From Paracoccus sediminis (lineage in GTDB: Bacteria > Pseudomonadota > Alphaproteobacteria > Rhodobacterales > Rhodobacteraceae): a DNA stretch of 64,000 bases. Under the pieces are notes generated by a model. It had not been told where the DNA came from. It did no database searches and saw nothing but the letters and a program-made list of their open reading frames with translations. The position numbers were made by a program, and so were the translations under genes. Shown here piece by piece: positions 37,222-45,871 of this stretch. The stretch spans positions 310,001 to 374,000 of the forward strand of contig NZ_FZNM01000002.1 of assembly GCF_900188295.1 (NCBI RefSeq), in the 5' to 3' direction. Within the stretch, counting starts at the first letter, position 1, and every line of letters starts with the position of its first letter.

Positions 37222-38148
37222 TCACGCCTGCCCGATCAGCAGCATGATGAGCGGGATGGTGACGATGCTGCCGGCGGTGGACATCAGGATCGCGGCCGAC
37301 ACGCGTTGCTGCGCCACGCCGAAATGCTGGGCCAGAATATAGACGTTTCCGGCCACCGGCAGGGCCGCTGTGGCCATCATCACCCCGGCGGCGAAGGGTT
37401 CCACCCCAAGGGACCAGGCCGCAACGCCTGCTGCCAGCGGATGCAGGACCAGCTTGGCCCCGCTGAGCCACGCCGACACGGCCAGCCGCCCGATCCGCCG
37501 CCCGGCCAGGCTGGCGCCGATGGCGAACAGCGCGCCGGGGGTGGCGGCGGCGCCCAGCATGACCAGGAATTCGTCCAGAGGGCCGGGCAGGGGCAGGCGC
37601 ATCTGCGCCCAGGCCAGGCCCGCCAGCATCGACAGGACCATCGGATTGGCGACGATGCCCCGCAGGATCGGGATCACGCTGGCCATCCGCAGCCCGCCGT
37701 TGCGCCCCGCATGGATGATAAGCGTCATCAGGGTGGAAAACACCACCATGTCGATGGTCAGGACCATCAGCACCGGCCCGATGGCGCGGTCGCCCAGCAG
37801 AACCACCAGCATCGGCACGCCCAGAAAGCCGGTGTTGCCGATCATGCAGCACTGCGCCTCCATCGCGGACTCGGACAGGGGCAACCCACGGGCGCGGGCG
37901 GCGGCCATGCCGATGGCCCAGATCGCAAGGGATCCCGCCAGATAGGCCAGCACGAAGCGCCCGTCGAACAGCGCCCCCAGGTCCAGCCGGGCGGCAAAGC
38001 GAAACAGCATCGCGGACAGGGCAAAGTAGAACACGAATTTCGTCAGCCAGACGGCGCCCTCCTGGGGAAAGAACCGCGTCCGCGCGGCCAGCCAGCCCAG
38101 CCCGATCAACCCGAAGAAGGGAAGCGTCTTCAGAAATACTGCCAGCAT
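37222..38148 (-). CDS. AEC-family transporter
   Basis: 308-residue inner-membrane carrier of the auxin efflux carrier (AEC) family, whose bacterial members move malonate, malate and similar carboxylates. About ten hydrophobic segments in two five-helix halves. [16 protein letters not shown] (about 105-120) and its counterpart [17 protein letters not shown] near 267-283 are the family's broken-helix motifs. Begins 9 nt after tusA and is probably the last gene of the histidine-kinase operon. Confidence 0.85.
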   Translation of the reverse strand: MLAVFLKTLPFFGLIGLGWLAARTRFFPQEGAVWLTKFVFYFALSAMLFRFAARLDLGALFDGRFVLAYLAGSLAIWAIGMAAARARGLPLSESAMEAQCCMIGNTGFLGVPMLVVLLGDRAIGPVLMVLTIDMVVFSTLMTLIIHAGRNGGLRMASVIPILRGIVANPMVLSMLAGLAWAQMRLPLPGPLDEFLVMLGAAATPGALFAIGASLAGRRIGRLAVSAWLSGAKLVLHPLAAGVAAWSLGVEPFAAGVMMATAALPVAGNVYILAQHFGVAQQRVSAAILMSTAGSIVTIPLIMLLIGQA

Positions 38149-38157
38149 CGTCCGTGC

Positions 38158-38427
38158 CTAAATATCCTTGGGGGTGAGGCCGCTTGCGGCCAAAGGGGCA
38201 GACAGCCCCCGTTCGACGACGAATTCGTGCACGCCGTCGGCCAGGTCACGCCGATCCAGCAACCGATGCCCGCCTTCCGCGCAGAAATGCGGCACGTCGA
38301 CGGCGGCCATGGCGTCGGTCGCCAAAAGCGTGACCCGCGCGCCCACCGGCGCCCCCAGCAGCACCTTGCGCAGGCGCAGCACCGGCAGGGGGCACAGCAT
38401 CCCGCGCGCATCCACCACAATGTTCAC
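38158..38427 (-). CDS. tusA: TusA-family sulfur carrier protein
   Basis: 89-residue sulfur carrier with the hallmark CPLP motif; C12 is the persulfide-bearing cysteine. The rest (LRLRKVLLGAPVGARVTLLATDAMAAVDVPHFC) is a typical TusA/SirA fold. Relatives carry sulfur for tRNA thiolation, molybdenum-cofactor enzymes or sulfur oxidation. Start is a GTG at 38427 overlapping the DUF2478 stop (GTGA). Confidence 0.9.
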   Translation of the reverse strand: MNIVVDARGMLCPLPVLRLRKVLLGAPVGARVTLLATDAMAAVDVPHFCAEGGHRLLDRRDLADGVHEFVVERGLSAPLAASGLTPKDI

Positions 38428-38945
38428 GGAACGCCCGTGACCTGATCCAGGCACCATTCGGCCAGGGTGCCCGGCGACAGTTGTCGGCCCATGCCGTCGC
38501 AGAAATCGGCGAAGGCCGCCCGCTGTTCCGGCGGCACATGCAGCAGAACCGGAATGCCGCCCGCCAGGCTTTCGGCGATCACGCTGCAAAAGCCGCGGCC
38601 CACCGCCTCTTGCCGGCCGAACTTGGGCAGGATCAGCAGTTCGGCCCCTGGCAGCCGCGCCGCGACGCGGGCCGCCGCCATCTCGAGCGCGCCGGGATCC
38701 AGCCGGCAGCCCGACGATCCCGGACCCAGGGACTGGGAAATGCGGATCGGGGCGCCTTCCTCTCCGATCACCACCACATCCATGTCGCAGGCGCAGTCGG
38801 CGCCCGTTTCGGTATTGTGCTGGATGGCGCCCGCAACGCGCAGTCCGGCATCGGCAAGCCGGGCGGAAAGCCGCGCCAGGATCCGGTCGGCCTCGCCCGG
38901 CGGGGCATCGCCGTCCAGACTGAACCATCCCAGCATCGCCGTCAT
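38424..38945 (-). CDS. DUF2478 family protein
   Basis: 173 residues matching DUF2478, a family often found beside molybdenum transport and formate dehydrogenase genes; function unknown. Visible pattern: VAGAIQHN at about 37-44, CACDMDVVVIGE, IRISQSLGPGSSGCRLD, then LLILPKFGRQEAVGRGFCSVIAESLAGGIPVLLHV, which looks like an NTPase-type beta-alpha core. The N-terminal P-loop usual for NTPases is not evident. Overlaps the response regulator upstream and tusA downstream, so it is co-translated with both. Confidence 0.75.
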   Translation of the reverse strand: MTAMLGWFSLDGDAPPGEADRILARLSARLADAGLRVAGAIQHNTETGADCACDMDVVVIGEEGAPIRISQSLGPGSSGCRLDPGALEMAAARVAARLPGAELLILPKFGRQEAVGRGFCSVIAESLAGGIPVLLHVPPEQRAAFADFCDGMGRQLSPGTLAEWCLDQVTGVP

Positions 38946-39574
38946 AGCCCGCTGTCCAGGGCGAATTTGATAAGGCCGTTGATCCCGTCCACGCCCAGTT
39001 TCTTCTTCAGGGCGGACGAGGTGTTGGCGGCAGTCTTGTAGCTGACATCCAGGTCGTCCGCGATGGCTTGCAGGCTGAAGCCCCGGCCGATCAGGGCCAG
39101 CACCTGCCGTTCGCGATCCGACAGCGCGCCCAGGGGATTGGCCGATGCCCCGGCGCGCAGGGTCGCCAGGGCCATGGCATGGCGCGGCGACAGATAGAAT
39201 TCGCCCCCTTCCAGGGTCCGCACGGCCGTGCGGAAATCGTCGGGGGGCGCGTTCTTGGACAGGAACCCCTGGGCGCCGGCCTGCAAGGCGCGGGCGGCAA
39301 AGCCGGTCTGGTCGTTCATGGAAAAGATCAGGATCCGCGCGTCCGGCGCGGCAATGTGCAGCGCATTCACCAGATCCAGCCCGCTTTCGCCGGGCAAGGT
39401 GATGTCCAGCACGATCAGGTCGGGCAGGTCGGGCGCCCTTTCCGCGTCCAGCTGCGCCAGCGCGTCCTGCCCCGACATGGCCTGCCCGATCCGGTCATAG
39501 CCCAGATCCCGCAACAGGCGGTTCGCGCCCAGATGGGTGATCGGATGATCGTCGACGACCAGCGCGGATTTCAT
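38942..39574 (-). CDS. LuxR/NarL-family response regulator
   Basis: 210 residues: receiver domain with acidic pair D8-D9 and phospho-acceptor D57 (VLDITLPG), and a C-terminal LuxR helix-turn-helix (LSDRERQVLALIGRGFSLQAIADDLDVSYKTA, about 147-178). Activated by the histidine kinase encoded just upstream (ATGA overlap). Its target genes are unknown; autoregulation of this operon is plausible. Confidence 0.92.
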   Translation of the reverse strand: MKSALVVDDHPITHLGANRLLRDLGYDRIGQAMSGQDALAQLDAERAPDLPDLIVLDITLPGESGLDLVNALHIAAPDARILIFSMNDQTGFAARALQAGAQGFLSKNAPPDDFRTAVRTLEGGEFYLSPRHAMALATLRAGASANPLGALSDRERQVLALIGRGFSLQAIADDLDVSYKTAANTSSALKKKLGVDGINGLIKFALDSGL

Positions 39575-40905
39575 GGCGATCCTTCCTCGATCTGCGGCAA
39601 GGGCAGGCTGGCCGCGATGGTGGTGCCCCCCGCGCCCGAGGACAAGGCCAAATCGCCGCCCAGCAGCGTGATCCGTTCGCGCATTCCGGTCAGCCCCGTG
39701 CCTTCGCGGCTGCCGGGCGCCATGCCCCGGCCGTCGTCGGCCACCGTGATCCGCCAATGCGCGGGATCGGTCCACAGCCGCACGGCGACGCGGCCGGCCC
39801 CCGAATGGCGCAGGGCGTTCGTGGTGCCTTCCTGCACGATGCGGAACAGTGTCAGGGCGGTCGCCTCGTCCGGTTCTGGTTGGCCGGGGGCCAGATCCAG
39901 GTCGATGTTCCGGTCGGGAAAGCGCCGTCCCAGATCGGCGACATAATCGCCCAGCACCGCCGCCAGCGGCAGTTGCCCGATGGCGGCGGGCCGCAGGTCG
40001 CCCAGCAGGGCGCGGTTCACGCGGGCGATCTCCTCGGCGATGTCGGCGATGGATGCGGCATGGGCGGCGACGGCGGGGGTGGGGGCGGCCTGGCGCAGGG
40101 CGTCGGCCTCGACCCTCAGGCCGAACAGGCAGGGGCCCATCTCGTCGTGCAGGTCGCGGGCGACGGCCTTGCGTTCCTCGTCCCCGCGCGTGACGACGCG
40201 GCGTTGCAGACGGGCGCGGTCGGCCTGCGCCCGTTGCAGGGCCTGGGCCAGCCCGTCCACCCCGGCGGCGATGGGCGCCAGGTCGCGCTGCGGCACCGGG
40301 CCGACCCGCGCCTCCAGATCGCCACGGCGCAGGTCGGAAAGCCTGCTGGCGATGGCGGCCACCGGCCGCAGGCATTGCCGCGTGGCCAGCAGGATCAGCA
40401 CCCCTTGGACCAGTGCCGCCAGCGCCGCCAGCCCCAGAAAGGACGACAGGTTGCGCCAGGCCAGCGCGATCTCGGCCCCCGGATCGGTGGCGATGAAGAC
40501 ATAGCCGCGCGGCCGCCCCCCGATCACGACGGGCAGGCGGGTTTCCAGCAGATCCGGCGCCACAAGCCCCGCGAACCAGCGGGGTGCCGGGGCATGGGCC
40601 AGAACGGGGCCAGGGACGCGGCGCACCACCCCGTCCAGGATGTCCACCGTTCCCAGCGCGACATGGCGCGGCACCACCAGCCGTTCGGGAAGCAGCCGCA
40701 TGATCCGGTCGGGGGGCACCGCGCCGTGCATGGTGCCCACGGTCGCCAGCACCAGGGCGCGCGCGGTATCCACCGCCAGCCGCGATTCGGTGGCGATGTC
40801 GCGGCGCACGCTTTCCAGGCTGGCCACGGCCAGGGCCGCGAACAGCGCGGCCTGCACGGCCAGGATCACCAGAAGGATGCGCTGCGTCAGGGACAGGGGT
40901 GTCAT
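39571..40905 (-). CDS. sensor histidine kinase, NarX/UhpB-like (HisKA_3)
   Basis: 444 residues. First membrane helix at about 9-30, periplasmic sensor region about 31-150 with no recognised ligand domain, second helix about 155-172, then HAMP. The dimerisation domain has phospho-accepting H253 in RDLHDEMGPCL, followed by an HATPase domain with DDGRGM and GTGLTGMRERI boxes. Pairs with the overlapping response-regulator gene. The start at 40905 has no obvious ribosome-binding site, so the exact N-terminus is uncertain. Confidence 0.9.
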   Translation of the reverse strand: MTPLSLTQRILLVILAVQAALFAALAVASLESVRRDIATESRLAVDTARALVLATVGTMHGAVPPDRIMRLLPERLVVPRHVALGTVDILDGVVRRVPGPVLAHAPAPRWFAGLVAPDLLETRLPVVIGGRPRGYVFIATDPGAEIALAWRNLSSFLGLAALAALVQGVLILLATRQCLRPVAAIASRLSDLRRGDLEARVGPVPQRDLAPIAAGVDGLAQALQRAQADRARLQRRVVTRGDEERKAVARDLHDEMGPCLFGLRVEADALRQAAPTPAVAAHAASIADIAEEIARVNRALLGDLRPAAIGQLPLAAVLGDYVADLGRRFPDRNIDLDLAPGQPEPDEATALTLFRIVQEGTTNALRHSGAGRVAVRLWTDPAHWRITVADDGRGMAPGSREGTGLTGMRERITLLGGDLALSSGAGGTTIAASLPLPQIEEGSP

Positions 40906-40992
40906 GCGCGCATGATTGGCCGACCGGCGCGGGGGCGTCAAATCGTCCGAAAGGCGGCTTTCCGCCCCCGCCGTGGCATCATAAAAGGGGGC

Positions 40993-41445
40993 ATGACCGA
41001 TTACGACGCCCTTGCCGCACGAATCCGCTCTCTCACCCATGGCGAAACCGACGAGGTTGCGCTGATGGCCACCCTGGCCTGCGAAATCCACCAGTCCGAC
41101 GACCGCTTCGACTGGACCGGTTTTTATCGCGTCGTGGCGCCCGAGGTGCTGAAGATCGGTCCCTATCAAGGCGGGCACGGCTGCCTGGTCATCCCGTTCG
41201 CGCGCGGGGTCTGCGGGGCGGCGGCGCGGACCGGGCAGGTCCAGATCGTGCCCGACGTGGACGCGTTTCCGGGCCATATCGCCTGCGCCAGTTCCACCCG
41301 GTCGGAAATCGTCCTGCCGGTCCGGGGCCGGGGCGGGAGGCTGATCGGCGTCCTGGACATCGACAGCGACCGGCCCGACGCCTTTACCCATGACGACGCC
41401 GGCCGTCTTGCGGCCATCCTGGAGGAGGTGTTCCGCGATGTCTGA
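40993..41445 (+). CDS. msrC: free methionine-(R)-sulfoxide reductase (GAF domain)
   Basis: Reduces free methionine-R-sulfoxide, repairing oxidative damage. 150-residue single GAF domain. The three cysteines C64, C74 and C98 (GHGCLVIP, RGVCGAA, HIACASS) have exactly the 10- and 24-residue spacing of the catalytic and resolving cysteines in the E. coli enzyme. Start at 40993 behind AAAGGGGGC. First gene of a four-gene overlapping operon. Confidence 0.92.
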   Translation: MTDYDALAARIRSLTHGETDEVALMATLACEIHQSDDRFDWTGFYRVVAPEVLKIGPYQGGHGCLVIPFARGVCGAAARTGQVQIVPDVDAFPGHIACASSTRSEIVLPVRGRGGRLIGVLDIDSDRPDAFTHDDAGRLAAILEEVFRDV

Positions 41446-41815
41446 TTTCACCGGGCGCTGCCTGTGCGGCGCCGTCACCTTCCAGGGAACCTGGGGCGGC
41501 GATCCGCTGCGCGCCTGCCATTGCGGCCAGTGCCGCCGCTGGTCGGGCCATGTCTGGGCCGCCGCGGGGGCGGACGATCTGGCCATCACGGGGCCGGTCC
41601 GTTGGTTCCGGTCCTCGGACCTTGCCGAACGCGGCTTCTGCCCCCGATGCGGCAGCGGCCTGTTCTGGCGCAGGCAGGGCGGCGATCGGATCGAGGTCGC
41701 GCCGGGCGCGGTGGACACCCCCACCGGCCTGCATCTGGCGGGCCATATCTATGTGGCCGACAAGGGCGATTACTACGACATCGCCGACGGCCTGCCGCAG
41801 GAACCGCAAGGATGA
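41438..41815 (+). CDS. GFA-family (glutathione-dependent formaldehyde-activating-like) protein
   Basis: 125-residue zinc-binding protein of the GFA/CENP-V fold. Cysteine motifs in order: GRCLCGAVTF, RACHCGQCRRWSG and FCPRCGSGLFW. Many members are not true formaldehyde-activating enzymes, so the reaction is open. Starts 8 nt before the end of msrC, with GGAGGAGG placed upstream inside that gene. Overlaps the LysE gene by ATGA. Confidence 0.85.
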   Translation: MSDFTGRCLCGAVTFQGTWGGDPLRACHCGQCRRWSGHVWAAAGADDLAITGPVRWFRSSDLAERGFCPRCGSGLFWRRQGGDRIEVAPGAVDTPTGLHLAGHIYVADKGDYYDIADGLPQEPQG

Positions 41816-42438
41816 TCTGGGACACCATCGCCGCCATTCCGCTGGCGCAACTGACCGCGTTCATTGCGGGCGGGCTGATGCTGAACGTGGCGCCGGGGCA
41901 GGACGTGTTCTTTGCCAGCGCCTGCGGCATTCAGGGCGGGCCGCGCGCCGGTGCGCTGGCGGGCTTTGGCGTGGGCCTGGGCGTGCTGATGCATGTGACG
42001 CTGGCGACCGTGGGCCTGGGCGCCATCGTCGCGGCCCATCCGGGGACGCTGCTGGCGATCAAATACGCGGGCGCCGCCTATCTGCTGTGGCTGGCATGGA
42101 AAAGCTGGCGTGCGGGGCCGGTCGATCCGTCGGCGCGCGGCAGCGTGCGGCCCTGGAACATCATCCGTCGCGGGTTCCTGTCGAACGCGCTGAACCCCAA
42201 ACCGGTGCTGTTCCTGCTGGCCTTCCTGCCGCAGTTCACCAACCCCGCCTGGGGACCGGTCTGGCAGCAGATCCTGGGCCTGGGGCTGATCTTCGCCTTT
42301 ACCGGCACGCTGGTGACGATGGGATACGGCATCGTCGCGGGCTATGCGGGCCATGTAATGGGGCGGCGGCTGGGGCTTCTGAACAAGATCGCCGCCGTCA
42401 TGTTCGCGGGACTGGCGATCCGGCTGGTCCTGAAATGA
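41812..42438 (+). CDS. LysE/RhtB-family exporter
   Basis: 208-residue inner-membrane exporter with about six hydrophobic segments. The N-terminal signature MLNVAPGQDVFFASACGIQGGPRAGALAGFGVGLG (about 23-57) and the central GFLSNALNPKPVLFLLAFLPQF (about 119-140) define the family. Exports amino acids or derivatives; substrate unknown. Translationally coupled on both sides. Confidence 0.9.
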   Translation: MIWDTIAAIPLAQLTAFIAGGLMLNVAPGQDVFFASACGIQGGPRAGALAGFGVGLGVLMHVTLATVGLGAIVAAHPGTLLAIKYAGAAYLLWLAWKSWRAGPVDPSARGSVRPWNIIRRGFLSNALNPKPVLFLLAFLPQFTNPAWGPVWQQILGLGLIFAFTGTLVTMGYGIVAGYAGHVMGRRLGLLNKIAAVMFAGLAIRLVLK

Positions 42439-43085
42439 CATCGTTTGCCTATGCGCCGCCCACAGGCCAGCCCGAGGTTCTGCACGCCGACCACGAGATC
42501 CTGGTGGTCGCCAAGCCATCCGGCCTGTTGTCCGTGCCGGGCCGGGGCGAGGGCAAGGACGACTGCCTCATCAACCGGCTGCGCGGCGCCTTTCCGACGA
42601 TCCTGCTGGTGCACCGGCTGGACCAGGACACGTCCGGCGTGATGGTCTTTGGCCTGACCCCCCATGCCCAGCGGGTGCTGTCAAAGCAGTTCGAGGATCG
42701 CCGCGTCAAAAAGGCTTATGTCGCCCGCCTGGCCGGGCGGCTGGAGCCGAAGGTCGGGACCGTCGATCTGCCCCTGATCGTCGATTGGCCGAACCGTCCG
42801 CGCCAGAGGGTCGATCACGACAGGGGCCGTCCGGCGCTGACCGGATGGCGGGTGATCCGGGCGGGCGACGACGAAACCCGCGTGCGGCTGTTCCCGCTGA
42901 CCGGGCGCAGCCACCAGTTGCGCGTCCATATGGCGGAAACCGGCCATCCGATCCTGGGTGATCCGCTGTATGCGACGGGCGCTGCGGCGGATCATCCGCG
43001 CCTGATGCTGCACGCCGAAAGCCTGCGCATCCGCCATCCCGACAGCGGCGTGCAGGTCGGCTTCGGCCAGCCGGCGCCGTTCTAG
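42435..43085 (+). CDS. RluA-family RNA pseudouridine synthase
   Basis: 216 residues, catalytic domain only, without an S4 domain, like RluA. The motif HRLDQDTSGVMVFG carries the catalytic Asp at about 65; KKAYVARL and the late GRSHQLRVHM motif are intact. Probably modifies 23S rRNA and/or tRNA. The stop shares CTAG with the convergent Rrf2 gene. Confidence 0.92.
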   Translation: MTSFAYAPPTGQPEVLHADHEILVVAKPSGLLSVPGRGEGKDDCLINRLRGAFPTILLVHRLDQDTSGVMVFGLTPHAQRVLSKQFEDRRVKKAYVARLAGRLEPKVGTVDLPLIVDWPNRPRQRVDHDRGRPALTGWRVIRAGDDETRVRLFPLTGRSHQLRVHMAETGHPILGDPLYATGAAADHPRLMLHAESLRIRHPDSGVQVGFGQPAPF

Positions 43086-43534
43086 GCCCCCACCACCTGA
43101 TCGGCCACATGTTCGAACCGCAGCATGTCCTCCAACGTCAGGGATTCGATCAGGATCAGATAGGACCAGAAGATTTCGGCAAAGACCTTGCGGATGCGGC
43201 AGGCGGCCTCGTCCCGGCAATCCTCGCAGCGCTGATAGGCGCGCCGCGACAGGCAGGGCAGGGGGGCGATGGGGCCGTCGATCAGGCGCAGCAGTTCGGA
43301 TATGGAAATGTCGCCGGGCCGCTTGCTCAGCAGATAGCCGCCCGACCGGCCCCGGATCGAACGGACCATGCCCGCGTTGCGCAGTTCCAGCAGGATCTGT
43401 TCCAGGAACCGCTTGGGCGTGTCCGACCGGCGGGCGATCCCTTCGATGGTCAGCGCCTCGGGGGCGGGCCGGGCGGCCTCGTCGCCCAGAACCAGCATCG
43501 CCTTGAGCGCGTATTTCATCTTTTGCGTAATCAT
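43082..43534 (-). CDS. Rrf2-family transcriptional regulator with cysteine cluster
   Basis: 150 residues: winged helix (YALKAMLVLG, IEGIARRSDTPKRFLEQILLELRNAGMVRSIRGRSGGYLL) followed by a dimerisation helix. Four cysteines at 94, 103, 106 and 112 (PCLSRR, RCEDCRDEAACR) could bind an iron-sulfur cluster, as in IscR, NsrR and RirA. Its own start region overlaps a long inverted repeat (43542-43571), implying autoregulation. Identity within Rrf2 (iron, NO, sulfur or redox) cannot be set from sequence alone. Confidence 0.88.
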   Translation of the reverse strand: MITQKMKYALKAMLVLGDEAARPAPEALTIEGIARRSDTPKRFLEQILLELRNAGMVRSIRGRSGGYLLSKRPGDISISELLRLIDGPIAPLPCLSRRAYQRCEDCRDEAACRIRKVFAEIFWSYLILIESLTLEDMLRFEHVADQVVGA

Positions 43535-43541
43535 GATTCAA

Positions 43542-43571
43542 CCTTAGGTCGGGAAAACCCCCGACTCAAGG
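43542..43571. promoter_or_regulatory. 12-bp inverted repeat upstream of the Rrf2 gene, probable operator
   Basis: CCTTAGGTCGGG (43542-43553) and CCCGACTCAAGG (43560-43571) are complementary at ten of twelve positions, with a 6-nt spacer, 7 nt before the start codon. The outer arm includes the likely TAAGG ribosome-binding sequence. Size and position fit a dimeric Rrf2-type operator. Confidence 0.6.
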
Positions 43572-43670
43572 TCGAGATTTCCCGGACCGATGGCCCGCGG
43601 CCGGTTTTCCGCAATGAAACCAGGAAGGGAACACGGTTTCGGAAGATGCGACAAGACGGCAGCCAGGCCG

Positions 43671-43965
43671 GACCTGATCGACCGCAAGATCGCCGCCGCC
43701 GTGATGAAGGACGCGAGCCGGCCGATCGCCCAGACCGCCGACCGTGCCGGGCTGTCGCAGACCCCCTGCTGGAAGCGCATCCCGAGTTCCTGGGCGTCCT
43801 GACCATGTTTGCGGGAACCGAGGCCAACGGCCACGGGACCGATCGGCGCGGGGTCTTTCCGGCGGAGTCAGGATCCTCTCCCCGAAACCATGGAAGCCGG
43901 TCGCATGGCCGGGGAATCGGACTGTCTGCGGTGCGCCGCGGCGTCGGACATGGCCGCCGGACCGC
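43671..43965 (+). pseudogene. remnant of an Lrp/AsnC-family regulator
   Basis: The only stretch over 300 bases without an intact gene (43535-43998) holds broken Lrp/AsnC coding sequence. The N-terminal helix-turn-helix is clear at 43671-43784 (DRKIAAAVMKDASRPIAQTADR, then GLSQTPCWKRI). A second frame gives EFLGVLTMFAG. Back in the first frame, after a stop at 43800-43802, comes GRMAGESDCLRCAAASDMAAG, matching the RMAGExDYLLRV...DMAAY block of the C-terminal sensor domain. Frameshifts, a stop and missing linker mean no functional protein. Confidence 0.75.
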
Positions 43966-43998
43966 GCCCCGTTCCCCGATCAACCGGGCCACGCCTGT

Positions 43999-44592
43999 CT
44001 AGACCTGCGCCAGATAGCCGCGCAGAACCTGCAACTTGGCAGCGGCGACATCGACGATGCTGCCGTCCGACATCGCGTCGTCGTTGGCCCAGATGCGGAA
44101 CGTGTCGGCCAGGGCATGGGCGATCGCCTCGGCCAGCAATTGCGCGTCGTATCGTGCATCCTCGCCCAGACGGACCACGGCCAGGTCGGCGATCTGGTCG
44201 CGCAGCCGTCTGAGGGATCCGTAGAAGATCGGCACCAGTTCCGGGGCGGTGTCCAGCAGCCGGTCGATCAGCTGCGATGTGCCCCGATCCAGTTCGCTGC
44301 GCGTCAAAAGCTGGCGCAGCGCCTGCAACAGATCCGCAAGCAACGGCCCGGATGACGCGCGGAATCCTTCCACCGTCTCGTCGTCAAAGCAGGGCGCGTT
44401 GCCGACGATCGCGGCATCCTTGTTCAAATAGTAATTGAAAAAGGTCCGCTGGCTGATCCCCGCCTGGGCCGCGATCATTTCGGTCGTCACCGGATCGTAC
44501 CCATGCCGCAGCGCCAGCGTCAGGGCGGCGCGCTGGATGTCACGCAGCGTTTGCAGCCGCCTGCGGTCGCGAAGCGTCGATTTCACAGCCAT
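43999..44592 (-). CDS. TetR/AcrR-family regulator of the RND pump
   Basis: 197 residues. The N-terminal DNA-binding domain reads ALRHGYDPVTTEMIAAQAGISQRTFFNYYLNKDAAI (about 26-61); the variable ligand domain follows. Divergent from the RND adaptor gene, with a palindromic region between, the classic layout of a local efflux repressor. Start at 44592 (MAVKST) with CAGGG upstream; an in-frame ATG at 44628 has no ribosome-binding site and would fall inside the operator. Confidence 0.88.
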   Translation of the reverse strand: MAVKSTLRDRRRLQTLRDIQRAALTLALRHGYDPVTTEMIAAQAGISQRTFFNYYLNKDAAIVGNAPCFDDETVEGFRASSGPLLADLLQALRQLLTRSELDRGTSQLIDRLLDTAPELVPIFYGSLRRLRDQIADLAVVRLGEDARYDAQLLAEAIAHALADTFRIWANDDAMSDGSIVDVAAAKLQVLRGYLAQV

Positions 44593-44626
44593 GCAGGCGC
44601 CCTGGGAAAATTCATCTAAAGCAAAC

Positions 44627-44653
44627 ATTGCACACTATGCATCGATATGCAAT
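44627..44653. promoter_or_regulatory. palindromic operator candidate between tetR-type gene and RND pump
   Basis: ATTGCA (44627-44632) and TGCAAT (44648-44653) are inverted copies around a 15-nt centre that itself contains the near-palindrome TGCATCGATATGCA. It is AT-richer than its surroundings and lies between divergent starts. Confidence 0.55.
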
Positions 44654-44698
44654 ATGGTGGCGCAACGCCCTGCTGTCCCTTCCGCAAAGGATCATCCG

Positions 44699-45868
44699 AT
44701 GCCTCGCCTTTCGTCGCTTGCCCGCGCCCTGCTGGTCGCCCTGTCGGTTCCGGCCGCGCCGGCCCTGGCCCAGGACGCCGCGATGCCACCCCGGACGGTC
44801 GGCGTGGTGACGGTCCAGCCCCAGCCCGTGCCGCGCATCATCACCCTGCCGGGCCGGGCGGTGGCCCAGGCCCAGGCGGCGATCCGTCCCCGCGTCAGCG
44901 GGCTGGTGACGGAAATCCTGTACCGGCCGGGCACGGCGCTGGATCGGGGCGCGCCGCTGTTCCGCATCGATCCGACGACCTATCAGGCGAACCTTCGCAG
45001 CGCCGAGGCCCAGGTCAGTTCCGCCCGCGCAGGCCTGACGCAGGCCGAAACCTCGTTCGGCCGGACCGAACGGCTGTTGGGATCGGGCACCACTCAGGCG
45101 CAGGTCGATGAATCCCGCGCCACGCTGGAACAGGCCCAGGCCGCGCTGCAATCGGCCGAGGCCGCCCTGACGCTGGCGCAGGCGGAACTGGACTGGACCA
45201 CCGTGACCAGCCCCATCGACGGGTTGGCCAGCGTGGCGGCGGTGTCGGTGGGCGATCTGGTCACGGCGAACCAGGCCGACGCGATGGCGACCGTCACCCG
45301 CCTGGATCCGATCGAGGTGGACATGTACGAACCCTCGGCCGGGTTGCTGGCGATCCGGGGCGACATCAGCGAAGGCCGCCTGACGCTGAACGACACGATC
45401 CAGGCCACGCTCACGCTGGAAACGGGCGAAACCTATGCCGCCACGGGCGAACTGGTGGCGCCGGGATACAGCGTCTCGACCTCGACCGGGGCGGTGGACA
45501 CGCGGTTCCGGTTCGACAACCCGCGCCGCCTGATCCTGCCCGGCATGTTCCTGCGCGGCCAGATCGACCTGGGCACGACCCAGGCGTTCCTGGTCACGCA
45601 GAACGCCGCCACGCGCGACAAGACCGGCCAGCTGTCGGCCTGGGTGATCCGCGACGGCGCGGCCGCGCAGGTGGCCCTGACCGACGACGGCAGCTATCGG
45701 AACCACTGGATCGTCACGGACGGGTTGGAACCCGGCGACCTGCTGGCGGTGGACAACCTGGCCGCCCTGACCGAAGGGGCAACGGTCGCGACCGTGCCGG
45801 TCACGCTGGACGAGAACGGCGTGGTGCAGCAGGCCCCCGCCGCTGCCGCCCCCGCACCGACGGAATAA
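44699..45868 (+). CDS. RND efflux adaptor (membrane fusion protein, AcrA/MexA-like)
   Basis: 389-residue periplasmic adaptor. Signal peptide about 1-23 (LLVALSVPAAPALA). Lipoyl halves flank a coiled-coil hairpin (about 95-165: RSAEAQVSSARAGLTQAETS, ATLEQAQAALQSAEAALTLAQAEL), then beta-barrel and membrane-proximal domains. There is no lipobox cysteine, so it is probably not a lipoprotein. ATG at 44699 with AAAGGAT 7 nt upstream. Followed after three bases by the permease. Confidence 0.93.
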   Translation: MPRLSSLARALLVALSVPAAPALAQDAAMPPRTVGVVTVQPQPVPRIITLPGRAVAQAQAAIRPRVSGLVTEILYRPGTALDRGAPLFRIDPTTYQANLRSAEAQVSSARAGLTQAETSFGRTERLLGSGTTQAQVDESRATLEQAQAALQSAEAALTLAQAELDWTTVTSPIDGLASVAAVSVGDLVTANQADAMATVTRLDPIEVDMYEPSAGLLAIRGDISEGRLTLNDTIQATLTLETGETYAATGELVAPGYSVSTSTGAVDTRFRFDNPRRLILPGMFLRGQIDLGTTQAFLVTQNAATRDKTGQLSAWVIRDGAAAQVALTDDGSYRNHWIVTDGLEPGDLLAVDNLAALTEGATVATVPVTLDENGVVQQAPAAAAPAPTE

Positions 45869-45871
45869 GCC

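Noticed and set aside
40993-41445. GAF-domain gene as a signalling sensor
   Set aside because: Cysteine spacing matches free methionine-R-sulfoxide reductase exactly, a better explanation than a ligand sensor.
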